DNA of 64,000 bases. Source: Streptomyces griseoflavus. GTDB lineage: Bacteria; Actinomycetota; Actinomycetes; Streptomycetales; Streptomycetaceae. The notes beneath the pieces are model-generated. The model did no database searches, was not told the origin of the DNA, and saw nothing but the letters and a program-made list of their open reading frames with translations. Shown here in pieces: positions 8,556 to 16,907 of this stretch; position 1 is the stretch's first letter; every line of letters starts with the position of its first letter. Position numbers and translations under genes: made by a program. The stretch covers positions 248,001 through 312,000 of the forward strand of contig NZ_BMUC01000003.1 of the NCBI RefSeq assembly GCF_014649995.1, given 5' to 3'.

Positions 8556-8577
8556 TTACCGGATAATTTACCAGTAA
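8556..8577 (-). promoter_or_regulatory. Putative MarR operator upstream of FUSC-marR
   Basis: TTACCGGATAA (8556-8566) is followed directly by TTTACCAGTAA; as an inverted repeat the two halves agree at 8 of 11 positions. The centre is AT-rich, which stands out sharply in this genome. It ends 12 bases before the FUSC start, so a bound repressor would block promoter or ribosome access. A MarR protein is encoded in the same operon. Confidence 0.6.
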
Positions 8578-8702
8578 AAGATATCGTCCGACCTGCAGCG
8601 CTCCCCCGAACGCTCCCCGTGTACCCCCGTGCGCCCGCGTGCCCGTCGCCGGGTACGGGCATTCCCTGACCGACCGCCGTACGGGTCGAGGGGGAGGTGC
8701 AC

Positions 8703-9257
8703 GTGCACGGACCGGCGTCGTCCGGCTGGCTGCTGGTCGCGCTCTGCGCGGCGACCGGCGCCTACTGTCTGCTGCGGATGCGCAGCCGTGTGGAGGAGCA
8801 GCGCCGTGCCGCGGGCGGCGAGGCGCTGATGGGGTTCGGCATGGCCGTCATGGCCGTGCCGGCCACGGTGTTCGCCCCGCCGCCCTGGGCCTGGCCGGCC
8901 CTCGCGGTGGTGTTCGGCGCGGCGGGGCTGCACGCGCTGTGGACGGCCCGCGCGGGCGCCCGCCATCTGCACCACCTGGTGGGAGCCGGGGCGATGGTCT
9001 ACATGGCGGTGGCCATGGCCGCCTCCTCCGGCGGCACGCACGGGCACGGGCACGGCGGCTCGGGTGTCCCCCTGCTGACCGGGGCCCTGCTGCTCTACTT
9101 CGTCGCGTACGTGCTGGCGACGGGGATCCGCCTGGTGCCCGCGCCCACCGTGGCCGGGGGTGCGCCGGGCGCCCGCTGGGGCGACCGGCCGGAAGTGGCG
9201 CGGGCCTGCCGGCTGTCCATGGCGATCGGGATGGTGGCGATGCTGCTGGCGATGTGA
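8703..9257 (+). CDS. DUF5134 membrane protein
   Basis: A 184-residue integral membrane protein with about five to six hydrophobic helices (for example ALMGFGMAVMAVPATVF and LLTGALLLYFVAYVLATGI). It has an extracytoplasmic-looking His-rich loop GTHGHGHGGSG and another His cluster ARHLHHLVGAG, which could bind metal. The pattern matches DUF5134, a family of unknown function found in actinobacteria. The GTG at 8703 is chosen because GGGGAGG ends 6 bases before it; the GTG at 8697 would abut that sequence. It precedes an M56 peptidase gene on the same strand. Confidence 0.75.
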   Translation: MHGPASSGWLLVALCAATGAYCLLRMRSRVEEQRRAAGGEALMGFGMAVMAVPATVFAPPPWAWPALAVVFGAAGLHALWTARAGARHLHHLVGAGAMVYMAVAMAASSGGTHGHGHGGSGVPLLTGALLLYFVAYVLATGIRLVPAPTVAGGAPGARWGDRPEVARACRLSMAIGMVAMLLAM

Positions 9258-9333
9258 GGCGCTCCCGGGTCCGGGACCGTCGTCTGCGTCACTTCGGGAC
9301 GTCCGGCCGTATCCCTGGGCGGCCCGACGCTCA

Positions 9334-9339
9334 TAGGCT
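9334..9339 (+). promoter_or_regulatory. Probable -10 box of a leaderless M56 peptidase transcript
   Basis: TAGGCT lies 6 bases before the ATG at 9346, and no Shine-Dalgarno sequence precedes that ATG. This spacing fits transcription starting at the start codon. I see no clear -35 element. Confidence 0.4.
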
Positions 9340-9345
9340 GCGGTC

Positions 9346-10281
9346 ATGATCCTCCCCGCGGTCCTGCTGGTGCTCGGCGTCCTGACCGCTGTCGCGGGTC
9401 CCCGGCTGCTGGCCCGGGCCGACTGGCCGGACCGCGAACCGGTGGTGGCGCTGTGGGCGTGGCAGTGCGTGATCTCGGCCGTCCTGCTGTGCTGCGCCCT
9501 GTCGATGACGTTCAGCGCGGCCGCCGCGTGGCACGCGGTGGGCGGCCACGTGTTCGCCACCGCGCCCCGGGCGGTCGCGGAGGCGTACTCCCTCGGCACG
9601 GCGGGCATCTGGGCGGCGACCACCGCGGTGGCGTTGGCGTGCGGCGGGCTGTGGAGCGCCGCGATGCTCGTCAGGGAGGTCGCGCGGGCCCGCGCGCGGC
9701 GCAGGGCGCGGCGGGCCCGGCTGCGTCTGCGGGCACCGCTGCTGCCCGGCGAGGAGGCGGGCTCCGGGCGTCTGGTCGTCCTCGAGGGCGAGCGGCCCGA
9801 CGCCTGGTGGCTGCCCGGCAGCCCGCCGCGCCTGGTCGTCACCACGGCCGCGCTGCGCCGTCTGAAGGGCAGGCAGCTGGACGCCGTCCTGGCCCACGAG
9901 CGGGGGCACGCCCGGGCCCGGCACGACTGGCTGCTGCACTGCTCGTCGGCGCTGGCGGGCGGGTTCCCCCAGGTTCCGGTGTTCGCGGCGTTCCGCGACG
10001 AGATGCACCGGCTGGTCGAACTCGCCGCCGACGACACGGCCTCCCGGCGCGTCGGCCGGCTGACCACGGCCCTCGCCCTGGTCGGCCTCAACGAGCACCG
10101 CGGTGTGTTCGGGCCCTGCCCGGACGCGCGGGCCCAGGTGCCGGCCCGGGTGCACCGGCTGCTCACTCCCGCCGACCGGCTGAGCGCGGGGCGACGGCTG
10201 CGGCTGACCGCGGTGGCGTCGCTGGTGCCGGTTCTCCCCGTCCTGGTGGCGTTCGTGCCGGGATTGCGGGCACTGGGATAG
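9346..10281 (+). CDS. M56 family (BlaR1-like) membrane metallopeptidase
   Basis: A 311-residue membrane protein with about three N-terminal hydrophobic segments, a cytoplasmic gluzincin domain and a final membrane segment (VASLVPVLPVLVAFVPGL). The zinc motif is HERGH at residues 184-188 in VLAHERGHARARHDW, with a downstream glutamate in HRLVELAADDTA as the likely third ligand. M56 proteins sense antibiotics or other signals and cleave a BlaI-type repressor. No BlaI-like gene is adjacent here, and no penicillin-binding sensor domain follows. Its neighbours are DUF5134 and a PAP2 phosphatase. Confidence 0.87.
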   Translation: MILPAVLLVLGVLTAVAGPRLLARADWPDREPVVALWAWQCVISAVLLCCALSMTFSAAAAWHAVGGHVFATAPRAVAEAYSLGTAGIWAATTAVALACGGLWSAAMLVREVARARARRRARRARLRLRAPLLPGEEAGSGRLVVLEGERPDAWWLPGSPPRLVVTTAALRRLKGRQLDAVLAHERGHARARHDWLLHCSSALAGGFPQVPVFAAFRDEMHRLVELAADDTASRRVGRLTTALALVGLNEHRGVFGPCPDARAQVPARVHRLLTPADRLSAGRRLRLTAVASLVPVLPVLVAFVPGLRALG

Positions 10282-10355
10282 TCCGCGGACCGAGCAGGGT
10301 CCGGCGGCGGTGACAGGACTGGCCCCGGAAGCCGCCGGTCCGCGAGGATCGCTCC

Positions 10356-11039
10356 ATGCACACCCCCCACACCGACTCCCCGCCCGGACCCCTTCGGCAC
10401 CGCTCCGCGGGCCTGCCCGCGGGAGTGCTGGCGCTGTCGTCGGCGCTGCTCGCGGCGCTGGTCGCCGTCGAGTGGAGACCGCTGCTGGGCCTGGACGGCG
10501 ACATCTCCCGCGCCACCCACCGCTGGGCGGTGGCGGAACCCGGGCTGACCCGGGCAGCCCGGATCCTGACGGACTGGGTCTGGGACCCGTGGACGATGCG
10601 TGTGCTGTGCGCGGTGGCGGCGGGGCTGCTGGTGTGGCGGTACGCGGACCGGTGGACCGCCGGATGGCTGGTGCTGACGGTGGCCGTCGCGACGGCCGTC
10701 CAGCAGGGGCTGAAGGCCGCGCTGGACCGCGCCCGCCCGGTCTGGCCCGACCCGGTCGACTCCGCGCACTACGCGGCCTTCCCGTCGGGCCACGCCATGA
10801 CGGCGACGGTCGTCTGCGGGCTCCTGCTGTGGCTCGTGCACCGTCACGGCCCGGGCCGCGCCTTGCGGCGTGCGGCGCTGGCCGTCGCGGTCGTCTCGGT
10901 GACCGGCGTCGGCCTCACCCGTGTCTGGCTCGGTGTCCACTGGCCGACGGACGTCCTGGGCGGCTGGCTGCTGGGCGCCCTGGTGGTGACGGTGGCGGTG
11001 GGCGTCCACAGGCAGCGCCACCCGAGGACCGCCGGATGA
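10356..11039 (+). CDS. PAP2 family lipid phosphatase
   Basis: A 227-residue membrane phosphatase with about six hydrophobic segments. The three phosphatase motifs are present: KAALDRARP (motif 1), FPSGHAM (motif 2) and RVWLGVHWPTDVLGG (motif 3), including the two catalytic histidines. It would remove phosphate from phosphatidate, undecaprenyl pyrophosphate or a related lipid on the outer face of the membrane. The start is ATG 10356, which has no clear Shine-Dalgarno sequence. It follows the M56 gene by 74 bp and may be expressed separately. Confidence 0.85.
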   Translation: MHTPHTDSPPGPLRHRSAGLPAGVLALSSALLAALVAVEWRPLLGLDGDISRATHRWAVAEPGLTRAARILTDWVWDPWTMRVLCAVAAGLLVWRYADRWTAGWLVLTVAVATAVQQGLKAALDRARPVWPDPVDSAHYAAFPSGHAMTATVVCGLLLWLVHRHGPGRALRRAALAVAVVSVTGVGLTRVWLGVHWPTDVLGGWLLGALVVTVAVGVHRQRHPRTAG

Positions 11040-11210
11040 CCGGGGGAAGGCGCCCTCTGCGCTTCTCATGAGCCTGTGCCACTCCGGCCCGGCACACCGG
11101 ACGTCCGGCAGCGGACCCGGGCCGGCACCGGCCACCTTGGGCGATCCCCCGCGTCGCCCAAGATGACCGGCAGCCCGAAGCGGACCCGAAGGCCCGTCCG
11201 ACGCGCTGAG

Positions 11211-11234
11211 TATAGTTGGCTGGCAACCAGTCAA
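11211..11234 (+). promoter_or_regulatory. -10 box and TetR operator of the tetR gene
   Basis: TATAGT (11211-11216) is a good -10 element. It is followed at once by TTGGCTGG-CAA-CCAGTCAA (11216-11234), whose 8-base halves match at 7 positions as an inverted repeat. A repressor here would cover the transcription start of the TetR gene at 11249, so autorepression is likely. The 209-bp gap before the gene contains nothing else I can name. Confidence 0.62.
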
Positions 11235-11248
11235 CGCAGGAGTCCAGC

Positions 11249-11926
11249 ATGTCCCCGCGCAGCGCCCTGGTCAACGAGGAGTTGCGGAGACGTTCGAAGG
11301 AACGGCTCCTGCACGCCGCCGTCGAGCTGGTGGGCGAGCGCGGGTACGAGGCGACGACCCTCGGCGACATCGCCGACCGGGCGGGTTCCGCGCGGGGCCT
11401 GGTGTCGTACTACTTCCCGGGAAAACGCCAGCTCGTGCAGTCCGCCGTGCACCGGCTGATGCACCGCACCCTGGAGGAGGCCCTGGAGCGCGAGCCGCGC
11501 ACCGAGGACGGCCGGGAGCGGATGGCGCGGGCCATCGACGCGATCCTCGGACTGGCGCGGGACCGGCCGGTCCTGATGCGCCAGCACATGGCGGGACTGC
11601 TGCAGGCCGAGGGTTTCCTGCCCTGCCCGGAACAGCGGCGCCTGGCCGAACTGCTGAGCGACACCGTCGCGCGCCACGGCTCCGAGGACATCGGAGCCGA
11701 CTACCCGATGCTGCGCTCCCTGCTGATGGGCGCCGTGTACGCGGCCGTGATGCCGGGCGCGCCGATGCCCGTGCCCGTGCTGCGCGCGGAGCTGTTCGAA
11801 CGCTACGGGCTCGACTGGGAGTCGGGCGTCCCGCCGGACACCGAGGCGTCCGGCGGGACGTGCGGGAAGGACCGGGCGGACACGGCCCGGTTCTTCGCGA
11901 CGGAGCCGGGGGCTCAGTCGAAGTAG
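11249..11926 (+). CDS. TetR family transcriptional regulator
   Basis: A 225-residue one-component regulator. The N-terminal HTH covers about residues 12-60 (RRSKERLLHAAVELVGERGYEATTLGDIADRAGSARGLVSYYF), followed by an all-helical ligand domain with Cys-containing GFLPCPEQRR. The ATG at 11249 has CAGGAG 6 bases upstream. The stop overlaps the stop of the LVIVD gene by 13 bases in convergent orientation. No exporter or enzyme is divergent from it, so its regulon beyond itself is not evident. Confidence 0.88.
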   Translation: MSPRSALVNEELRRRSKERLLHAAVELVGERGYEATTLGDIADRAGSARGLVSYYFPGKRQLVQSAVHRLMHRTLEEALEREPRTEDGRERMARAIDAILGLARDRPVLMRQHMAGLLQAEGFLPCPEQRRLAELLSDTVARHGSEDIGADYPMLRSLLMGAVYAAVMPGAPMPVPVLRAELFERYGLDWESGVPPDTEASGGTCGKDRADTARFFATEPGAQSK

Positions 11927-13416
11927 TCCGGCTGCGTCTGGACGTTGAGCTCACTCATGCGGACCCAGCGGGCCGGGTCGGTACGCCGGTCGTCGATCCT
12001 CAGGACGTCGAAGCCCTTGGCGATGTCGTTCGAGTAGATGTAGCCGTTGTAGTAGTACGCCGACCAGGAACCGCCGGTGGCGACGCGGTCGGTGCTCAGC
12101 GGACCGCGCTCGAAGTAGGCGATCTCCTTGGGCTTCGAGGAGTTGGTGAAGTCCCAGACGGAGACGCCGCCCTGGTACCAGGCCTGGACCATCAGGTCCC
12201 GGCCCCGGACCGGGATCAGCGAGCCGTTGTGGGCCACGCAGTTCTCGGTGTCCGCCTGGTGGCGCGGGATCTTGAAGTAGCTGCGGAAGACGAGCTTGCT
12301 CCGGTCCCCCTTGCCGACGATGTCGTAGATGCCGTTGGCGCCGCGGTTCGGGCCGATCTCGGCGTTGCAGGTGGCGCCGCCGCCACCGCCCAGCTCGTCG
12401 GTGAAGACGACCTTGTCGGCCCTCTGGTTGAAGGTGGCCGAGTGCCAGAACGCGAAGTTGACGTTGTCCTGCACCCGGTCGATCACCTTGGGCCGCTCGG
12501 GGTCCTTGATGGAGAACAGGATGCCGTCGCCCATGCAGGCACCGGCGGCCAGGTCCCTGGACGGCAGGACCGTGATGTCGTGGCAGCCGGTGGTCTTGGA
12601 GACACCCGGGTTGGTGGGCGCACCCGGGTTGCCGCCCCCGTCGGGGCCCTCACCCGGGAACAGCACCGGGAAGCCCACGACCGCCGCCTTGTGCGGCGCC
12701 TTGCGCGGCACCTTGATCACGGAGATGCCGTCGTGCGGCGGCCGGCAGTCGGGGTACGCCGCGTTCGGCGAGTACGAGGAGACGTAGACGTAGACGTTCT
12801 TGCGCTCGGGCACCAGCGTGTGGGTGTGCGAGCCGCAGGCGGTCTCGACGGCGGCGACGTAGCGCGGGTTGCGCTTGTCGCTGATGTCGAAGACCTTCAT
12901 GCCCTCCCACGAGGACTTCTCCGTCGCCGGCTGCGTGGTGCTGTTGCAACTGCTGTCGCTGCGCGAGGAGTCGGTGGACAGGAAGAGCAGGTCCCCGGAG
13001 ACGGAGATGTCGTTCTGCGAGCCCGGGCACAGGACCTGGGCCACCGTCCTGGGCGCCTTGGGGTCGCTGATGTCGAAGATGCGGAAGCCGTCGTAGTTGC
13101 CGGCGAACGCGTACCGGCCCTGGAAGGCCAGGTCCGAGTTGGTGCCGGACAGCGCGTCCTTGGGGATGTTGGCGACGTGCCGGATGTTGTCGGAGTGGAC
13201 GATCTCGTCCTGGCCGGGTATCTCGCCGTTCTCGATGGCCTTGCGGGCCTCGGCCTGGTCGCTGCGCGAGACCTCCTTCTGCGCGGCGGGCGAGTCCCCC
13301 GGGTCGGGGATCGCGGCGGCCGGCGAGGCGGTGAGCAGGGCGGCCAGCAGACCACCGGCTGCCGTGGCGACTCCCAGCCGTCTGCGCCGGGTTCGGGAAC
13401 CTCTCAACAGGATCAC
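11914..13416 (-). CDS. Secreted LVIVD-repeat beta-propeller protein
   Basis: A 500-residue exported protein with a twin-arginine-like, Arg-rich N-terminus (RTRRRRLGVATAAGGLLAALL) and a cleavage site after SPAAA. The body is a series of LVIVD-type blades such as FRIFDISDPKAPRTV and MKVFDISDKRNPRYV. Several Cys residues could form disulfides, and HTHTLVP and CHDITV hold His that could bind metal. The function is unknown. GTG 13416 has GGAGG 7 bases upstream. It is divergent from a DUF305 lipoprotein, and both act outside the membrane, so a joint role is likely. Confidence 0.85.
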   Translation of the reverse strand: MILLRGSRTRRRRLGVATAAGGLLAALLTASPAAAIPDPGDSPAAQKEVSRSDQAEARKAIENGEIPGQDEIVHSDNIRHVANIPKDALSGTNSDLAFQGRYAFAGNYDGFRIFDISDPKAPRTVAQVLCPGSQNDISVSGDLLFLSTDSSRSDSSCNSTTQPATEKSSWEGMKVFDISDKRNPRYVAAVETACGSHTHTLVPERKNVYVYVSSYSPNAAYPDCRPPHDGISVIKVPRKAPHKAAVVGFPVLFPGEGPDGGGNPGAPTNPGVSKTTGCHDITVLPSRDLAAGACMGDGILFSIKDPERPKVIDRVQDNVNFAFWHSATFNQRADKVVFTDELGGGGGATCNAEIGPNRGANGIYDIVGKGDRSKLVFRSYFKIPRHQADTENCVAHNGSLIPVRGRDLMVQAWYQGGVSVWDFTNSSKPKEIAYFERGPLSTDRVATGGSWSAYYYNGYIYSNDIAKGFDVLRIDDRRTDPARWVRMSELNVQTQPDYFD

Positions 13417-13627
13417 TGTTTTCCTCCCTGGTTCCGTTCACGTACGAACGGTTTCGCTCCGGCAGTATCGTCTTGGGCATGCTCATACCAACAGGGGGCA
13501 GCGACGCCGTCGCGACAAAGTTTTGTGATCAATGGTGTGCGGAAGCGTGCCAGGACGGTCGTCGACGCTCACCAGGCGTCCCGCCCTCGCTCCCCCACAG
13601 CGGCACCGCCAGCCACAGGAGGTCCTT

Positions 13628-14290
13628 GTGCACTACCGCCGCGTGCCACGCCTGTCCGTCCTCGCCGCCGGGCTGACCGCTCTGGCCGTACTCGGGCTCG
13701 TGAGCTGCGACTCCGGTGACGGGGAGACCAAGTCGTCCGCGGCGAGCGGGCCTTCGGTCATCGCACCCGGCAAGCCCGGGGAGGACAACCGGACCCTGTC
13801 GGCCGAGGAGGCCTCACGGCAGCGCGCGGAGGACGACTCCCCCAACTCCGCCGACGTGTCCTACGCGCGGATGATGATCGAGCACCACGCGCAGGCCCTC
13901 GAGATGACCGAACTCGTCCCGGACCGCGCCGAGTCGCCGCAGATCGTCGCGTTGTCCGAGCGCATCTCCGCCGCCCAGGAACCGGAGATCAAGGCGATGA
14001 GGGGCTGGCTGAAGGGCCACGACGAGCCCGAGCGGGACGACGGGCACGGGCACGACCACGCGACGATGCCCGGCATGGCCACGCGAGCCCAGCTCGGGCA
14101 GCTGCGCGCGGCCGACGGCAAGGCCTTCGACCAGCTCTTCCTCACCCTGATGATCACCCATCACCAGGGGGCGATCACCATGTCCACCGAGGTGAAGGGA
14201 GAGGGCAACAACATCTGGATCGAGGAGATGGCGGACGACGTGGTCGCCCAGCAGACGAGTGAGATCAGCCGGATGCGCGGCCTGCTGTGA
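13628..14290 (+). CDS. DUF305 lipoprotein
   Basis: A 220-residue lipoprotein: the signal LSVLAAGLTALAVLGLVSC ends in a lipobox with Cys at about residue 27. Two DUF305 half-repeats follow, each with a conserved pattern: YARMMIEHHAQALEM and FLTLMITHHQGAITM. These form a four-helix ferritin-like unit with paired His and Met residues, and the linker HGHDHATMPGM is also His/Met-rich, which suggests copper or other metal binding. GTG 13628 has AGGAGG 5 bases upstream. It is divergent from the LVIVD gene across 211 bp. Confidence 0.87.
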   Translation: MHYRRVPRLSVLAAGLTALAVLGLVSCDSGDGETKSSAASGPSVIAPGKPGEDNRTLSAEEASRQRAEDDSPNSADVSYARMMIEHHAQALEMTELVPDRAESPQIVALSERISAAQEPEIKAMRGWLKGHDEPERDDGHGHDHATMPGMATRAQLGQLRAADGKAFDQLFLTLMITHHQGAITMSTEVKGEGNNIWIEEMADDVVAQQTSEISRMRGLL

Positions 14291-14351
14291 GGGCCCCCCA
14301 CGGGTGACCGTCCCGTCCGCCGACGGGCGCCGCCGGGGCGGGCGGCGGCGT

Positions 14352-14813
14352 TCAGCGGCGGGCGTGCCGCGGGGACAGCAGACCGGCGTCCCGCGTCCTG
14401 CCGATGAGCCGGAGCGCACCGCGCCGGCTGCGTCCGGTCTCGTCCATCACGGCGAGGACCGGATCGGCGCCGCGTTCCTGCGCCTCGCGGTACGCCCGGG
14501 CCACGAACCGCCACGCCTCCGGTCCGCGCGGCCGCACCGAGCCGTCGTCACGGTGCGCCCCCGTACCGGCTGCGTCGCCGGACCCCGGCCCGGCGCTGGC
14601 GCGCGCCAGCGGGCCCTCGATCCAGTCGGCGAACACGGCGAGGTCCTCCAGGGTGAGCGCCGGGCGGGCCTGGACGTCCTCCACGCGCACCCCTCCGTCG
14701 CAGACCGTCGCGAGCGCGTCGATCCTGGCCCCGTCTGCGAACTCGAGCCGCACATGGAGCCACCGGGTCGTCCGTTCCCCCTCGCGCACCTCCCACGCGG
14801 GCCACACGGACAC
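14352..14813 (-). CDS. DUF6214 family protein (probable)
   Basis: A 153-residue soluble protein. The N-terminal half (VWPAWEVREGE ... FADGARIDALATV ... LTLEDLAVFADWIEGPL) and the C-terminal helix-rich half ending LLSPRHARR resemble a Streptomyces family I recall as DUF6214. The C-terminal DPVLAVMDETGRSRRGALRLIGRARD-like stretch looks like a helix-turn-helix, so nucleic-acid binding is possible. I choose GTG 14813 because GGAGGG precedes it; a GTG at 14867 would add 18 residues but has no ribosome site. Function unknown. Confidence 0.6.
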   Translation of the reverse strand: MSVWPAWEVREGERTTRWLHVRLEFADGARIDALATVCDGGVRVEDVQARPALTLEDLAVFADWIEGPLARASAGPGSGDAAGTGAHRDDGSVRPRGPEAWRFVARAYREAQERGADPVLAVMDETGRSRRGALRLIGRTRDAGLLSPRHARR

Positions 14814-15014
14814 CGCGCCCTCCGCGGGAGAGCGATCGGAAAGATGAAGAGAAGCTGCCTCGAGCACACACGCAACGTAACGGGGTGATCAGTTCCCTCC
14901 GCGGGAACACGCACCCCGGCCGGCGGACGGCACCCTGTCAGCGGAGCCCGACCGGTGCCATGCTGGGAGGCATCAGCGATCTCCTGTCGATCCCGCGGGG
15001 TGAGGAGTTCCGCC

Positions 15015-16364
15015 GTGCTGCGTGTCGCCGTGATCGGTTCGGGGCCGAGCGGGTGCTACACCGCCCAGAGCCTCGTCCAGCAGGACCCCCGGGTGCGCGT
15101 CGACGTCCTGGACCGGCTGCCGTGCCCGTACGGCCTGGTCCGCTACGGCGTGGCCCCGGACCACGAGAAGATCAAGTCGCTGCAGGACACCCTCCGCGCG
15201 GTGCTGGAGCACGAGCGGGTGCGTTTCCTCGGAGGGGTGCAGGTCGGGCCGGACGGGGTGCCGGCCGGGCGGCTGCGGGAGCTCTACCACGCGGTGGTGT
15301 ACTGCGTGGGCGCGGCGACGGACCGGCGGCTGGGCATCCCGGGCGAGGACCTGCCGGGCAGCTGGTCGGCGACCGAGTTCGTGTCCTGGTACAGCGCGCA
15401 CCCGGACGCGGTGGACGGCGGGTTCCTGCGCGGAGTGCGGTCGGCGGTGGTCATCGGCGTGGGGAACGTCGCCGTGGATGTCACCCGCATGCTGGCCCGG
15501 GGCGTGGCGGAACTGAACCCGACCGACATGCCCCACGCGGCCCTGACCTCACTCGCGGCGAGCCGGGTGACCCGCGTGCACATGGTGGGCCGGCGCGGAC
15601 CGTCGCAGGCCCGCTTCACCACCAAGGAGCTGCGCGAACTGGGGACGCTGCCGGACACCGCCGTCGTGGCGGACCCGGCCGAGTGCGCGCTGGACCCGGC
15701 GTACACGGACCCGTCGGCGCTGGCCGGTCCGCAGCGCCGCAACGTCGAGGTGCTGCGCGGCTGGGCGGCCGGGGCGGCCCGGGACACCGGCGCGCGGCGG
15801 CTGATCCGCCTGCGTTTCTTCCTCCGTCCGGCCGGACTGGTGGCACGGGAGGGCAGGGTGGGCGCGGTGCGCTTCGAGCGGACGGTGCCGGACGGCCACG
15901 GGGGCGTCACGGGCACCGGGCGGTTCGAGGAGATCGAGGCGCAGCTGGTGCTGCGGTCGGTGGGGTACCGCGGGGTGCCGCTGGAGGGGCTGCCGTTCGA
16001 CACGGCCGCGGGCACGGTGCCGCATCTCGCCGGGCGGGTCCTGCGCGGGGGCACCGTCGCTCCGGGCGAGTACGTGGCGGGCTGGATCAAGCGGGGACCG
16101 ACCGGCGTCATCGGCACCAACCGGTCCTGCGCGAAGGAGACGGTGACGTCCCTGCTGGAGGACGCCCCGCTCCTCATGGACCGTGACCTGCCCGGCGATC
16201 CCCTCGCGGCACTGCGGGCCGAGGGCGTCGAACCGGTCGGGTGGCGGGGCTGGCAGGCGATCGAGAGGGCCGAGGCCCGCCTGGGTGCCTCCCTGGGCCG
16301 GGGCGTCGTGAAGCTCCCCGACTGGGAGGCCCTGCGGTCGGCCGCCCGAGCGGCAGGCGCCTGA
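15015..16364 (+). CDS. FprA-type ferredoxin/adrenodoxin-NADP+ reductase
   Basis: A 449-residue FAD enzyme of the adrenodoxin-reductase/FprA type. The FAD Rossmann motif VIGSGPSGCYTAQ begins at residue 5, PCPYGLVRYGVAPDHEKIK is the family hallmark, GVGNVAVDVTRML binds NADPH, and GWIKRGPTGVIGTN lies near the C-terminus at the FAD site. It would pass electrons from NADPH to ferredoxins for P450s or other oxygenases. No ferredoxin or P450 gene is adjacent. GTG 15015 has GAGGAG 7 bases upstream. Its length is normal for the family. Confidence 0.9.
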   Translation: MLRVAVIGSGPSGCYTAQSLVQQDPRVRVDVLDRLPCPYGLVRYGVAPDHEKIKSLQDTLRAVLEHERVRFLGGVQVGPDGVPAGRLRELYHAVVYCVGAATDRRLGIPGEDLPGSWSATEFVSWYSAHPDAVDGGFLRGVRSAVVIGVGNVAVDVTRMLARGVAELNPTDMPHAALTSLAASRVTRVHMVGRRGPSQARFTTKELRELGTLPDTAVVADPAECALDPAYTDPSALAGPQRRNVEVLRGWAAGAARDTGARRLIRLRFFLRPAGLVAREGRVGAVRFERTVPDGHGGVTGTGRFEEIEAQLVLRSVGYRGVPLEGLPFDTAAGTVPHLAGRVLRGGTVAPGEYVAGWIKRGPTGVIGTNRSCAKETVTSLLEDAPLLMDRDLPGDPLAALRAEGVEPVGWRGWQAIERAEARLGASLGRGVVKLPDWEALRSAARAAGA

Positions 16365-16430
16365 CCCCGGCCCCGGACCGCGCACGGGCCGCCACCTGCC
16401 GTCCGGGGGACAGCCGGGGTGCGCTCCCCC

Positions 16431-16459
16431 GCGCTGTCGCCCCCGGGGGGCGGCAGCGC
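16431..16459. terminator. Terminator hairpin between FprA and arsR genes
   Basis: GCGCTGTCGCCCCC pairs with GGGGGGCGGCAGCGC with one mismatch in a tight loop. It lies between the convergent FprA-like gene (stop 16364) and the arsR gene (stop 16493). Confidence 0.6.
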
Positions 16460-16492
16460 GGGACCTCGCACGAGGAACGGGGCGAGCGCGCC

Positions 16493-16852
16493 TCACGCCC
16501 CGCTGTGGCGGCCGGCCTGGTGGGTGGCCGCGGTGAGCAGGGAGTCGAGCATGCCCGGGAAGAGGTCGTCCAGGTCGTCGCGGCGCAGGCCGTTCATCTT
16601 GGCGGTGCCCTCGTAGTTCTGCCTGATGACGCCGCTCTCGCGCAGCACCCGGAAGTGGTGGGTGGTCGTCGACTTGCTGACCGGCAGGTCGAAGTGCGAA
16701 CACGACAGCGGCACTCCCTCGGCGGCGAGCTCGCGGACGATCCGCAGCCGTACGGGGTCGGAGAGGGCGTGCAGCACGCCCTCCAGCCGGATCTCCCCGG
16801 GCGTGGGGTGCGGCAGGTCTCGGCTGCTGGGGGCGGGGACTGCGGTCGTCAC
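16493..16852 (-). CDS. ArsR family transcriptional regulator
   Basis: A 119-residue winged-helix regulator of the ArsR/SmtB class: VLHALSDPVRLRIVRELAAEG opens the domain, LPVSKSTTTHHFRVLRESGVI is the recognition helix and YEGTAKMNGLRRDDL the wing. It has one Cys in LSCSHFD at the position where metal-sensing members have a CxC, so it may sense a thiol-reactive or organic signal rather than a metal. GTG 16852 has GTGGAG 6 bases upstream. It is divergent from the old yellow enzyme and probably controls it. Confidence 0.87.
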   Translation of the reverse strand: MTTAVPAPSSRDLPHPTPGEIRLEGVLHALSDPVRLRIVRELAAEGVPLSCSHFDLPVSKSTTTHHFRVLRESGVIRQNYEGTAKMNGLRRDDLDDLFPGMLDSLLTAATHQAGRHSGA

Positions 16853-16889
16853 GTCGGCTCCACCTTCGTTCCGGAAGGAGACCCCATTG

Positions 16890-16905
16890 TACGAGAACTC
16901 TCGTA
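16890..16905. promoter_or_regulatory. ArsR operator site 1
   Basis: TACGA-N6-TCGTA, in which the central bases GA..TC extend the palindrome to 7 of 8 positions per half. It lies 38 bases upstream of the arsR start and just before the -35 of the OYE promoter, so it can act on both genes. Confidence 0.65.
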
Positions 16906-16907
16906 GT

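Noticed and set aside
8568-11234. An 888-codon open frame on the minus strand
   Set aside because: It opposes DUF5134, M56 and PAP2 genes, all with clear motifs, and its own translation is low-complexity.
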